Shown here: positions 17,342 through 23,473 of the stretch, piece after piece | Layout of the letters: every line of letters starts with the position of its first letter | How positions within the stretch are numbered: the first letter of the stretch is position 1 | Origin: Clostridium sp. E02 | Lineage (GTDB): Bacteria; Bacillota; Clostridia; Lachnospirales; Lachnospiraceae | Direction: 5' to 3' | NCBI RefSeq assembly: GCF_003833015.1 | Contig: NZ_RJLQ01000027.1 | Coordinates: 1 to 48,050 of the forward strand | DNA length: 48,050 nucleotides | Program-made: the position numbers and the translations under genes | Notes under the pieces: generated by a model | Told to the model about the DNA's origin: nothing | The model's database searches: none | The model's input: only the letters and a program-made list of their open reading frames with translations

Positions 17342-17537
17342 ACGTATACTAAGAATACGTTATCCGAAAGGATGACGGGCCTTTTGTTTCAAGTAACTTA
17401 CTTGAAATCACAAAGCTTTTTCATACTCATACCGGACGGCGCAAGTCGTCCGGCCCCCCTAAATAAGACTATTTTAGTGATAAACATACAATCGGGATTT
17501 GGTTTCTATTAATTAGAAAACCAAATCCCGATTTTTT
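17342..17537 (+). ncRNA. Candidate structured plus-strand RNA ending in an intrinsic terminator
   Basis: The 411-bp gap between mreB and the ABC-F gene has no ORF but a series of perfect hairpins. They are ACGTAT/ATACGT (17342-17347, 17355-17360); ATCC-GAAA-GGAT (17362-17373); TTTCAAGT/ACTTGAAA (17387-17394, 17400-17407); CCGGACG/CGTCCGG (17432-17438, 17447-17453); and a roughly 19-bp stem (17490-17531). The last is followed by six T on the plus strand only. Both flanking genes are on the minus strand, so a plus-oriented terminator implies a plus-strand transcript starting inside the gap. No convincing promoter or known RNA family was identified. Confidence 0.4.
17490..17537 (+). terminator. 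Strong intrinsic terminator (plus orientation)
   Basis: Arms beginning AATCGGGATTTGG and ending CCAAATCCCGATT pair almost perfectly around a short AT loop and are followed by TTTTTT on the plus strand. On the minus strand the hairpin follows the ABC-F stop by about 25 bp but lacks a proper T tract, so it would serve the ABC-F gene only weakly. Confidence 0.8.
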
Positions 17538-17559
17538 GATGTTAATATTTGTTGTTGAA

Positions 17560-19116
17560 TTAGGAAAGCCGGAGCGCCCAGTCCCTGCAGTCTAGCACTC
17601 TAGTTGCAAGCCCCTCATAAAACTCCGGTTCATGACAGATCAAAAGGATGCTGCCCCTATATTCCTTCAATGCTCTTTTTAATTCTTCCTTTGCTTCCAC
17701 ATCCAGATGATTGGTCGGCTCGTCCAACAATAAAACATTGGACTCACGATTTAATAATTTACACAAGCGGACCTTTGCCTGTTCTCCACCGCTTAACACC
17801 CGGACCTGACTCTCAATGTGATTGGTCGTAAGACCACACCTTGCCAGCGCAGACCGAACCTGATATTGGGTATAGGAAGGAAACTCTTTCCAGATTTCTT
17901 CGATACAGGTAGTCGTATTTCCAGGTGTCATCTCCTGTTCAAAATAACCGATGGACAGGTAATCCCCCAGTTCAGATTCACCACCCAAAGAAGGAACCAG
18001 ACCCAAAATGCTTTTTAACAAAGTAGTCTTTCCAATTCCATTGGCACCTGCTAGTACAACCTTTTCCCCACGCTCCATCATAAAATTAAGAGGTTTTGAT
18101 AGAGGCTCGTCATATCCAATCACCAAATCTCTGGTTTCAATAATAATCTTTCCAGCCGTTCTAGCCTCCATAAATTGAAACTCCGGTTTGGGCTTATCCT
18201 TGGCCAGTTCGATAACGTCCATCTTATCCAGCTTTTTTTGTCTTGACATCGCCATGTTTCGGGTGGATACCCTGGCTTTATTCCTTGCAACAAAATCTTC
18301 TAATTCAGCAATCTCCTGCTGCTGGCGTTTATATGCTGCTTCCAACTGTGCCCGTTTCACTGCATAAACTTCCTGGAATTTATCATAATCCCCTACATAG
18401 CGATCCAAACATTGATTTTCCATGTGATAGATGATATTGATTACACTATTTAAAAAAGGAATATCATGTGAAATCAGGATAAATGCATTTTCATATTCCT
18501 GAAGATAGCGTTTCAGCCATTCAATATGCTGAACATCTAAATAGTTGGTCGGCTCATCCAGTAAAAGGATGTCTGGTTTTTCCAACAACAATTTGCCTAA
18601 AAGTACCTTGGTTCTCTGTCCACCACTTAATTCCGTCACATCCTTTAACAGACCAATCTCTGTTAACCCCAAAGCTCTTGCCACCTCTTCCACTTTAGAA
18701 TCAATGACATAAAAATCATGTGCCATCAAAAGATCTTGGATGGTGCCCAGTTCCTCTAGCATGGTATTCATGGTGTTTTCGTCTGCTTCCCCCATCTTAT
18801 CGCAGATTTCATTCATCTGCTCTTCCATTTGAAATAAGAAAGAGAACGCACTTTTTAATACGTCCTGAATGGTTACTCCCTTTGTAAGGACGGTATGCTG
18901 ATCCAAATATCCAACCCGGACCTTTTTTGCCCACTCAACCTTTCCCTCATCTGGCTGTAAATGACCGGTTATCATATTCATGAATGTGGATTTTCCTTCT
19001 CCATTCGCTCCAATTAAGCCAATGTGTTCTCCCTTTAATAAACGGAAAGAAACATCCTGGAATATAGCACGGTCTCCAAATCCATGAGTCAAATGTTCTA
19101 CGTTTAATATACTCAT
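17560..19116 (-). CDS. ABC-F family ATPase (YkpA/YbiT-like)
   Basis: 518 aa from the ATG at 19116, preceded by AAAGGAG at 7 nt. Two ABC ATPase domains without membrane segments: Walker A G-A-N-G-E-G-K-S-T and signature L-S-G-G-Q in the first, Walker A G-A-N-G-I-G-K-T-T and signature L-S-G-G-E-Q in the second. Each has an L-L-L-D-E-P-T-N Walker B. The Lys/Arg/Gln-rich linker between them (about 255-310) is the P-site tRNA interaction motif region. ABC-F proteins bind the ribosomal E site to relieve stalling; some confer antibiotic protection. This one resembles the housekeeping YkpA/YbiT branch. It is transcribed divergently from the CmpB-like gene, with promoter boxes for both in the 180-bp gap. 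Confidence 0.92.
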   Translation of the reverse strand: MSILNVEHLTHGFGDRAIFQDVSFRLLKGEHIGLIGANGEGKSTFMNMITGHLQPDEGKVEWAKKVRVGYLDQHTVLTKGVTIQDVLKSAFSFLFQMEEQMNEICDKMGEADENTMNTMLEELGTIQDLLMAHDFYVIDSKVEEVARALGLTEIGLLKDVTELSGGQRTKVLLGKLLLEKPDILLLDEPTNYLDVQHIEWLKRYLQEYENAFILISHDIPFLNSVINIIYHMENQCLDRYVGDYDKFQEVYAVKRAQLEAAYKRQQQEIAELEDFVARNKARVSTRNMAMSRQKKLDKMDVIELAKDKPKPEFQFMEARTAGKIIIETRDLVIGYDEPLSKPLNFMMERGEKVVLAGANGIGKTTLLKSILGLVPSLGGESELGDYLSIGYFEQEMTPGNTTTCIEEIWKEFPSYTQYQVRSALARCGLTTNHIESQVRVLSGGEQAKVRLCKLLNRESNVLLLDEPTNHLDVEAKEELKRALKEYRGSILLICHEPEFYEGLATRVLDCRDWALRLS

Positions 19117-19134
19117 CAAAAAACTCCTTTATCT

Positions 19135-19164
19135 TTGACTCTGATTCTTTTTATAAATTATAAT
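19135..19164 (+). promoter_or_regulatory. Sigma-A promoter of the CmpB-like gene
   Basis: TTGACT (19135-19140) and TATAAT (19159-19164) with an 18-nt spacer point rightward toward the gene at 19296. The -35 lies over the ABC-F leader on the other strand, so the two divergent promoters overlap back to back. Confidence 0.6.
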
Positions 19165-19172
19165 CCTTCCTC

Positions 19173-19201
19173 ATTTTACCCGACCGGATTGATTCACGCA
19201 A
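19173..19201 (-). promoter_or_regulatory. Sigma-A promoter of the ABC-F gene
   Basis: On the minus strand TTGCGT (19196-19201) and TAAAAT (19173-19178) are separated by 17 nt, about 55 bp upstream of the ABC-F start codon. Confidence 0.55.
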
Positions 19202-19295
19202 GTAAAATTCTTTAAACAGATGATTCCTGTTGCAAAACAGGACAAAACCGTATATGATAAATCCAACAAACCAGATTCCAGAAAGGGGCATTGTC

Positions 19296-20117
19296 ATGTA
19301 CGAATATACTTGGTATCAATGGCTTCTGTTTTTTTTCCTCTATTGCTTCATCGGCTGGATCATCGAATCTACCTATGTATCCATAAAAAGCCTTCGGATT
19401 GTGAATCGAGGCTTTCTCCGCCTTCCACTCCTTCCACTCTATGGAACGGGTGCCATACTCATGCTTATTTTGTCCCTTCCCATTAAAGGTCATGTTATTC
19501 TGGTGTTTTTATCCGGTATGATTGGTGCCACTGTACTAGAATATTTAACCGGCTATCTTATGGAGAGGCTTTTTAAAATAAAATACTGGGACTACAGCAA
19601 CAATCCATGGAATCTAAACGGATATATCTGCCTTTCCACATCCATAGCCTGGGGTGCTCTTACCATTCTTTTAACCGAGGTGGTTCACCGACCACTGGAA
19701 TATCTAGTTCTCCAGTTAAGCCTTCCGGCAAACGTAACAATTGTGGCAGTTACAGGGCTATTCTTTCTTCTGGATACCATTCACTGCACCAAAGAAGCTT
19801 TGGATCTTTCAAAAGTGCTGGAATCTATGACAAAGATAAAAGCAGAACTAGAAGAGCTACAGGTACAGATGAGTCTGTTAAAATCAGAGACCGCTTTAAA
19901 AGTAACGGAACTTAGAAATGAAACCATCCTAATGGCCACTTCTGTAAAAGAAGAACGGTTAAAGGCTCTGATGGATTCAAAAGAAAAACTGGTAAAACGG
20001 TTATTCTTTTACCGAAAAGGCATTCTTAAACGAAACCCGACCGCTTCCTCCCGTTTATTTGGAGATGCTCTGCGTGAAATAAAGGAATACTCAAAGAAAT
20101 ATAGAAAAAACAAATAG
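19296..20117 (+). CDS. CmpB-like putative ABC-transporter type IV membrane protein (PF06541)
   Basis: 273 aa from the ATG at 19296, preceded by AAAGGGG; an in-frame upstream start at 19230 has none. About five membrane segments in the first ~170 residues contain the family patterns F-x-G-W-I-I-E-S, N-R-G-F-L-x-x-P-L-L-P-L-Y-G-x-G and W-D-Y-S-N-x-P-W-N-L-N-G-x-I-C. The C-terminal third is a charged, Glu/Lys-rich probable coiled coil with a basic tail. The family is common in Firmicutes and its transport function is a name only, not demonstrated. The gene is monocistronic, with a clear terminator at 20124-20161. Confidence 0.8.
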   Translation: MYEYTWYQWLLFFFLYCFIGWIIESTYVSIKSLRIVNRGFLRLPLLPLYGTGAILMLILSLPIKGHVILVFLSGMIGATVLEYLTGYLMERLFKIKYWDYSNNPWNLNGYICLSTSIAWGALTILLTEVVHRPLEYLVLQLSLPANVTIVAVTGLFFLLDTIHCTKEALDLSKVLESMTKIKAELEELQVQMSLLKSETALKVTELRNETILMATSVKEERLKALMDSKEKLVKRLFFYRKGILKRNPTASSRLFGDALREIKEYSKKYRKNK

Positions 20118-20123
20118 TTAAAA

Positions 20124-20161
20124 AAACAGAAGGCCAGATCAATGTCTGGTCTTCTGTTTTC
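20124..20161 (+). terminator. Intrinsic terminator of the CmpB-like gene
   Basis: AACAGAAGGCCAGA and TCTGGTCTTCTGTT pair (one G-T) around a 6-nt loop, followed by TTTTCT. It ends about 20 bp before the left end of the IS element. Confidence 0.85.
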
Positions 20162-20187
20162 TATTGTATGGCAGTCTTTTAATAAAC

Positions 20188-20204
20188 CACCTGCTATGCA
20201 GGTG
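20188..20204 (+). repeat. Left-end hairpin of IS200-type element 1
   Basis: A perfect 7-bp stem CACCTGC/GCAGGTG with TAT loop lies 94 nt upstream of tnpA1. It matches the hairpin at 21454-21470 upstream of tnpA2 (CACCCGC/GCGGGTG) in position, size and loop, with a compensatory C-G for T-A change in the stem. Subterminal hairpins like this are what Y1 HUH transposases bind. Confidence 0.65.
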
Positions 20205-20223
20205 TGACCACAGCAGCTTTAGC

Positions 20224-20252
20224 TTCAGGTAAAAAACCTCCAGTGATATAAT
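20224..20252 (+). promoter_or_regulatory. Candidate tnpA1 promoter with an anti-ribosome-site sequence in its spacer
   Basis: TATAAT (20247-20252) lies 17 nt after a poor -35 (TTCAGG, 20224-20229). Between them, AACCTCC (20235-20241) is the exact complement of the tnpA1 ribosome site GGAGGTT (20286-20292). Transcripts started here would lack the complement; transcripts reading in from outside would contain it and could fold over the ribosome site. Confidence 0.4.
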
Positions 20253-20298
20253 AGTGTTGGTTCGCAGCCACACAAGCACATCAAAGGAGGTTATCCAA

Positions 20299-20772
20299 AT
20301 GGATATAAGTAGTTTATCACATTCAAAATGGAATTGTAAGTATCACATAGTTTTTGCGCCAAAATATCGCAGAAAGGTAGCGTACGGAGAATTAAAGCAG
20401 GATATAGCAAATGTTCTAAGCATGTTATGTAAACGAAAAGGTGTGGAAATAGTAGAAGCAGAAATATGTCCAGATCATGTTCATATGTTAGTGAGAATAC
20501 CACCAAATATCAGCGTATCAAGTTTTATGGGATATTTAAAAGGGAAGAGTACGCTTATGATATTTGAGAGACATGCAAATTTGAAATACAAATATGGAAA
20601 CAGACATTTTTGGTGTCGTGGATATTATGTAGATACAGTGGGAAAGAATGCAAAGAAGATACAAGAATATATTCTAAATCAATTAAAAGAAGATTTAGAA
20701 TATGATCAAATGACGTTAAAAGAATACATAGACCCGTTCACGGGTGAGCCGGTAAAACAAAGCAAATCATGA
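20299..20772 (+). CDS. tnpA: IS200/IS605 family TnpA transposase (copy 1)
   Basis: 157 aa from the ATG at 20299, with AAGGAGG 8 nt upstream. Single-domain Y1 HUH transposase: K-Y-H-I-V-F-x-P-K-Y-R-R-K near the N-terminus, the H-V-H metal site in C-P-D-H-V-H-M-L, and the G-Y-Y-V-D-T-V-G region with the nucleophile-bearing helix just after (I-Q-E-Y-I). It cuts and rejoins single-stranded element ends. About 60% identical by eye to copy 2. The C-terminal codons run through a hairpin (ACCCG-ttc-ACGGGT), and the stop codon is completed by the right-end hairpin of the inserted element 2, so the original C-terminus may have been replaced. No tnpB or iscB is present. Confidence 0.93.
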   Translation: MDISSLSHSKWNCKYHIVFAPKYRRKVAYGELKQDIANVLSMLCKRKGVEIVEAEICPDHVHMLVRIPPNISVSSFMGYLKGKSTLMIFERHANLKYKYGNRHFWCRGYYVDTVGKNAKKIQEYILNQLKEDLEYDQMTLKEYIDPFTGEPVKQSKS

Positions 20773-20898
20773 CCACCCGTCAAACGGGTGGTTTGTCCTG
20801 AGGCTATAAGCCTCTGTTACCGGCCAGCGCCTAAAGACGCTGGCTTTCACTTTGTTCAAGCCTTAACGCCCTTGACTCGTCGCAACCCTTAAAAGGGC
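20772..20898 (-). ncRNA. Structured 3' segment of element 2, omega/reRNA-like (candidate)
   Basis: Read on the minus strand after the tnpA2 stop: a stem GCCCTT/AAGGGC (20893-20898 with 20868-20873) enclosing a loop with GGGTTGCGACG; a stem GCCAGCG/CGCTGGC (20823-20844) with a CTTTAGG loop; CGGTAA; a stem GAGGCT/AGCCTC (20800-20814) with a TAT loop; then the right-end hairpin (20772-20792). Order, loops and linkers recur in the segment at 21482-21650, with different but complementary stem bases. Right-end structured RNAs that guide TnpB or IscB are the known analogy. No such nuclease is in the window, so the role is open. Confidence 0.45.
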
Positions 20899-20905
20899 TT
20901 TTGTA

Positions 20906-21367
20906 TTACCGGCTACCCTTAAAAGGGTCCTCATACTCTTTGACGCTTAATTTATCCATTGCAATATCGTGACTTTCTTGTTCCTGGATATACTTTCTTA
21001 TAGTTGCCTCGTTAAGACCGACTGTGCTCACATAATATCCCTCTGCCCAAAAATGTCGGTTTCCAAACTTATACTTTAAGTTTGCGTGCTGATCAAAGAT
21101 CATAAGCGCACTTTTTCCTTTGAGATATCCCATAAATTGTGATACACTCAGTTTAGGTGGAATGCTTACAAGCATATGAATATGGTCGGGCATTATATGA
21201 CCTTCCAATATTTCTACGCCTTTGTATCCACATAGTTGTTTCAGAATATCTCTAATACTTTCCTTGTACTGGTTGTAAATTATTTTTCTCCTGTACTTTG
21301 GTGTGAACACTATGTGATACTTGCACATCCATTTGGTATGTGCCAAACTGTTTGCCTTATTGGCCAT
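20906..21367 (-). CDS. tnpA: IS200/IS605 family TnpA transposase (copy 2)
   Basis: 153 aa from the ATG at 21367. HUH motif in M-P-D-H-I-H-M-L, G-N-R-H-F-W followed by the G-Y-Y-V-S-T-V-G-L-N segment, and the helix I-R-K-Y-I-Q-E-Q. Same family as copy 1 and tail-to-tail with it. The ribosome site GGAAAGGTGA lies in the 3' arm of a long leader hairpin (21369-21433), which should repress translation as in classic IS200. The last codons are encoded by a hairpin (ACCCTT/AAGGGT, 20915-20928) that matches the one at the end of tnpA1. Complete and apparently intact. Confidence 0.93.
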   Translation of the reverse strand: MANKANSLAHTKWMCKYHIVFTPKYRRKIIYNQYKESIRDILKQLCGYKGVEILEGHIMPDHIHMLVSIPPKLSVSQFMGYLKGKSALMIFDQHANLKYKFGNRHFWAEGYYVSTVGLNEATIRKYIQEQESHDIAMDKLSVKEYEDPFKGSR

Positions 21368-21368
21368 T

Positions 21369-21433
21369 AAAATCACCTTTCCTTTCGTTATAAATTGGCT
21401 TGAACAACCTTATTATAACGGAAAGGTGATTTT
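21369..21433 (-). promoter_or_regulatory. Leader hairpin sequestering the tnpA2 ribosome site; plus-strand terminator
   Basis: The arms at 21369-21393 and 21413-21433 are complementary over about 21 bp, apart from a 4-nt bulge. On the minus strand the 3' arm contains the ribosome site and ends 1 nt from the ATG, so folding blocks translation. Read on the plus strand, the same hairpin is followed by TTTTTTT and is a good intrinsic terminator, stopping transcription that enters the element from the tnpA1 side. Confidence 0.7.
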
Positions 21434-21453
21434 TTTGTGTAACAAACACCGCG

Positions 21454-21470
21454 CACCCGCATAGCGGGTG
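21454..21470 (-). repeat. Left-end hairpin of IS200-type element 2
   Basis: Perfect 7-bp stem CACCCGC/GCGGGTG with a 3-nt loop, 86 nt upstream of tnpA2. It corresponds to 20188-20204 upstream of tnpA1. Confidence 0.65.
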
Positions 21471-21481
21471 GTTTATATTTC

Positions 21482-21650
21482 GCACGCTTCGCGTGCTCAA
21501 CAGGGTCACGACCCATAATAAAATGAGCCCTGTTGGGCTCAGTAGATAAATGTTTGTGCGGCTGTGGATTTTTTTCAAAGAGCCTTTAGGCTCCAACGTC
21601 GGTAATAACCCCTTATAGGGGTAGAGCAAACCACCCGTTCAACGGGTGGT
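21482..21650 (+). ncRNA. Structured 3' segment of element 1, omega/reRNA-like (candidate)
   Basis: On the plus strand: hairpin GCACGC/GCGTGC (21482-21496); stem CAACAGGG/CCCTGTTG (21498-21505, 21528-21535) enclosing AGGGTCACGAC-like sequence and overlapping an alternative hairpin GAGCCC/GGGCTC (21525-21540); GAGCC-ttta-GGCTC (21580-21593); CGGTAA; CCCCT/AGGGG (21608-21622); right-end hairpin (21630-21650). This is the counterpart of 20772-20898 in reverse orientation. It ends exactly at the last base of the pgm stop codon. RNA status is inference from the conserved fold. Confidence 0.45.
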
Positions 21651-23401
21651 TATGATTCTTCGATCATATGATCAATTAATGCCATAACTCCTTCGCCTAA
21701 GATCCGTGATTTTTCTTCCCCATCGAATCGAGAAGTTCCTTTTACACCGTAGTAGAACTTAATCTTAGGTTCCGTACCCGATGGTCTGATGCAAAGCCAG
21801 GCATCGTCATTTAATTCATAATAGAGCACATCTGATACTGGAAGCCCAGTGGGTTTGACTTCCCCTGACTTTATATCTACAATGGTATCCTGTTTATAAT
21901 CTCTAACTGCAAGAATCTGATAACCACCAATCTCTTTGGGCGTCTTACTGCGCATGGTCTCCATAATCTCTTTTATTTTCGCCTGACCTTCCATGCCTTT
22001 TAAACTGATCGCTTTGACTGCATCTTTGTAAAACCCATAGGTTTCATACAAAGCCATCATGGCATCCCATAAAGTCATACCTTTGGTTTTGTAATAAGCG
22101 GCAGCTTCACAAAGCGCGGCCGTCGCAGAGATGGCATCTTTATCGCGAGCATACGTTCCAATTAAACAGCCATAGCTTTCTTCCAGCCCAAACAAATATG
22201 TTCCATATCCAGTGGTTTCTTCCTTTAAAATCTGTTGTCCAATATATTTAAATCCGGTTAAAACCTCAATCAGTTCCGAACCATAAGATTTAGCAATCGC
22301 ATCCACTAAATTCGTTGTTACAATGGATTTTACCACCTGACCATCCGCAGGGATCTGGCCTTTTGCTTTCTTCTGATTTAATACATACTCACAAAGCAAA
22401 GAGCCCGACATATTGCCAGTTAGTGGGAGGTACTCCCCTGATTTCTTATCTTTTACATAAACGCCAAGACGATCTGCGTCTGGATCTGTCGCCAGTACCA
22501 GGTCTGCATCTTTTTCTTTGGCCAGGGCAAGCCCCAGTGAAAATGCCTCTTCTGCTTCCGGATTCGGGTAACTGACCGTTGGAAAATCTCCATCTGGCAA
22601 TTCCTGCTCCGGAACCACATATACGTGGGTAAATCCGATCTCTTTCAATACTCTTCTAACCGGTCGATTACCGGTACCATGAAGTGGGCTATAGACAATT
22701 CTAATCTCATCTTGCATCTGATCAATGGCATCTTGATTGACTACTTGTGCCTTCACCTGCGAAATATATTTCTCATCCATCGCCGCCCCGATGATCTCAT
22801 AATTTCCTGCTGCCGTCGCCTCTGTTACCGTAGTTGTTTTTACTGTGGATAAATCTGTGATCGCCAACACCTCAGCCGTCACCCCTTTATCATGAGGTGA
22901 GGTAAACTGGGCACCATCTTCCCAATATACCTTATACCCGTTATATTCCGGGGGATTGTGACTAGCCGTTACATTAATTCCTGCAATACAGCCCAGTTCC
23001 CTAACCGCAAATGAAAGCTCTGGAGTCGGACGCAGTGATTCAAATTGATAGGCTTTGATCCCATTGGCAGCTAAGGTAAGTGCAGCTTCCTTAGCGAACT
23101 CAGGAGACATGTGTCTAGAGTCATATGCAATGGCCACGCCTTTGTGAGCGCCGCCTTGTTTTATAATATAATTGGCAAGACCTTGAGTGGCTCTTCTTAC
23201 CACATAAATATTCATACGATTGATACCAGCACCCATGATTCCTCTTAAACCAGCAGTACCAAATTCCAAATCCTGATAGAAACGTTCTTTTATCTCATTC
23301 TCATTGTCTTTCATCTTGCGAAGTTCGTCCTTTGTCGCTTCATCAAAGTATGGATTCGACATCCATTCCTCGTAGATGCTTCTATAGTCTTTCATCAGCA
23401 T
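21650..23401 (-). CDS. pgm: Phosphoglucomutase / phospho-sugar mutase
   Basis: 583 aa, full length for the alpha-D-phosphohexomutase family (PgcA type). The phosphoserine loop G-I-N-V-T-A-S-H-N-P-P, metal-binding loop D-P-D-A-D-R-L-G, sugar-binding G-L-E-E-S-Y-G and C-terminal phosphate-binding R-P-S-G-T-E-P-K are all present. It interconverts glucose-1-phosphate and glucose-6-phosphate, feeding UDP-glucose and cell-surface polymers, possibly including the exopolysaccharide made by the cluster at the left. Start ATG at 23401 follows GGGAG closely; ATG at 23395 is an alternative. The stop codon TAA shares its last base with the IS right-end hairpin, so the extreme C-terminus may have been set by the insertion. 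Confidence 0.95.
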   Translation of the reverse strand: MLMKDYRSIYEEWMSNPYFDEATKDELRKMKDNENEIKERFYQDLEFGTAGLRGIMGAGINRMNIYVVRRATQGLANYIIKQGGAHKGVAIAYDSRHMSPEFAKEAALTLAANGIKAYQFESLRPTPELSFAVRELGCIAGINVTASHNPPEYNGYKVYWEDGAQFTSPHDKGVTAEVLAITDLSTVKTTTVTEATAAGNYEIIGAAMDEKYISQVKAQVVNQDAIDQMQDEIRIVYSPLHGTGNRPVRRVLKEIGFTHVYVVPEQELPDGDFPTVSYPNPEAEEAFSLGLALAKEKDADLVLATDPDADRLGVYVKDKKSGEYLPLTGNMSGSLLCEYVLNQKKAKGQIPADGQVVKSIVTTNLVDAIAKSYGSELIEVLTGFKYIGQQILKEETTGYGTYLFGLEESYGCLIGTYARDKDAISATAALCEAAAYYKTKGMTLWDAMMALYETYGFYKDAVKAISLKGMEGQAKIKEIMETMRSKTPKEIGGYQILAVRDYKQDTIVDIKSGEVKPTGLPVSDVLYYELNDDAWLCIRPSGTEPKIKFYYGVKGTSRFDGEEKSRILGEGVMALIDHMIEES

Positions 23402-23473
23402 AATGCTCCCTTCTCTCCATTTCAGTTACGGCTATTATAAATCATAACCAAGGAAAAAGAAAGCAGTATTGCG

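Larger units (their letters stand above)
20770..21476 (-). mobile_element. IS200-type element 2 (inner, inverted)
   Basis: On the minus strand it runs from a left-end hairpin (21454-21470) through the tnpA2 leader hairpin, tnpA2 (21367-20906) and a 134-nt structured 3' segment to the right-end hairpin ACCACCCGT/ACGGGTGGT (20772-20792). About 0.7 kb, the usual IS200 size. It appears to have inserted just after or at the 3' end of tnpA1, separating it from its own 3' segment. Both right ends read the same bases (ATGATT) just beyond the hairpin. Confidence 0.6.
20184..21652 (+). mobile_element. IS200-type element 1 (outer), interrupted by an inverted second element
   Basis: Proposed boundaries run from the left-end hairpin CACCTGC-tat-GCAGGTG (20188-20204) to the right-end hairpin ACCACCCGT-tca-ACGGGTGGT (21630-21650), which touches the pgm stop codon. 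It carries tnpA1 (20299-20772). Its 3' structured segment (about 21477-21650) is separated from tnpA1 by an oppositely oriented element (20770-21476). The nested reading explains why two left-end-type hairpins, two right-end-type hairpins and two homologous hairpin arrays occur in opposite orientations. As usual for the family there are no terminal inverted repeats. Exact ends cannot be fixed without an empty site. Confidence 0.6.

Noticed and set aside
17342-17537. c-di-GMP-I riboswitch, because of the GAAA-capped stem followed by GAC and later CAAAGC
   Set aside because: The conserved junction bases and second stem are not in the right order or spacing, and on the plus strand no gene follows the terminator to be controlled.
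20772-20930. Hairpin array considered as a CRISPR or as a simple repeat array
   Set aside because: The units are palindromes of different sequence and spacing, not identical direct repeats with unique spacers, and no cas genes are present.
20184-21652. Group I intron / IStron
   Set aside because: IStrons combine a group I intron core with IS605 genes. I see no P3/P7-type core or splice-site arrangement, and the non-coding segments (about 135-175 nt) are too short.
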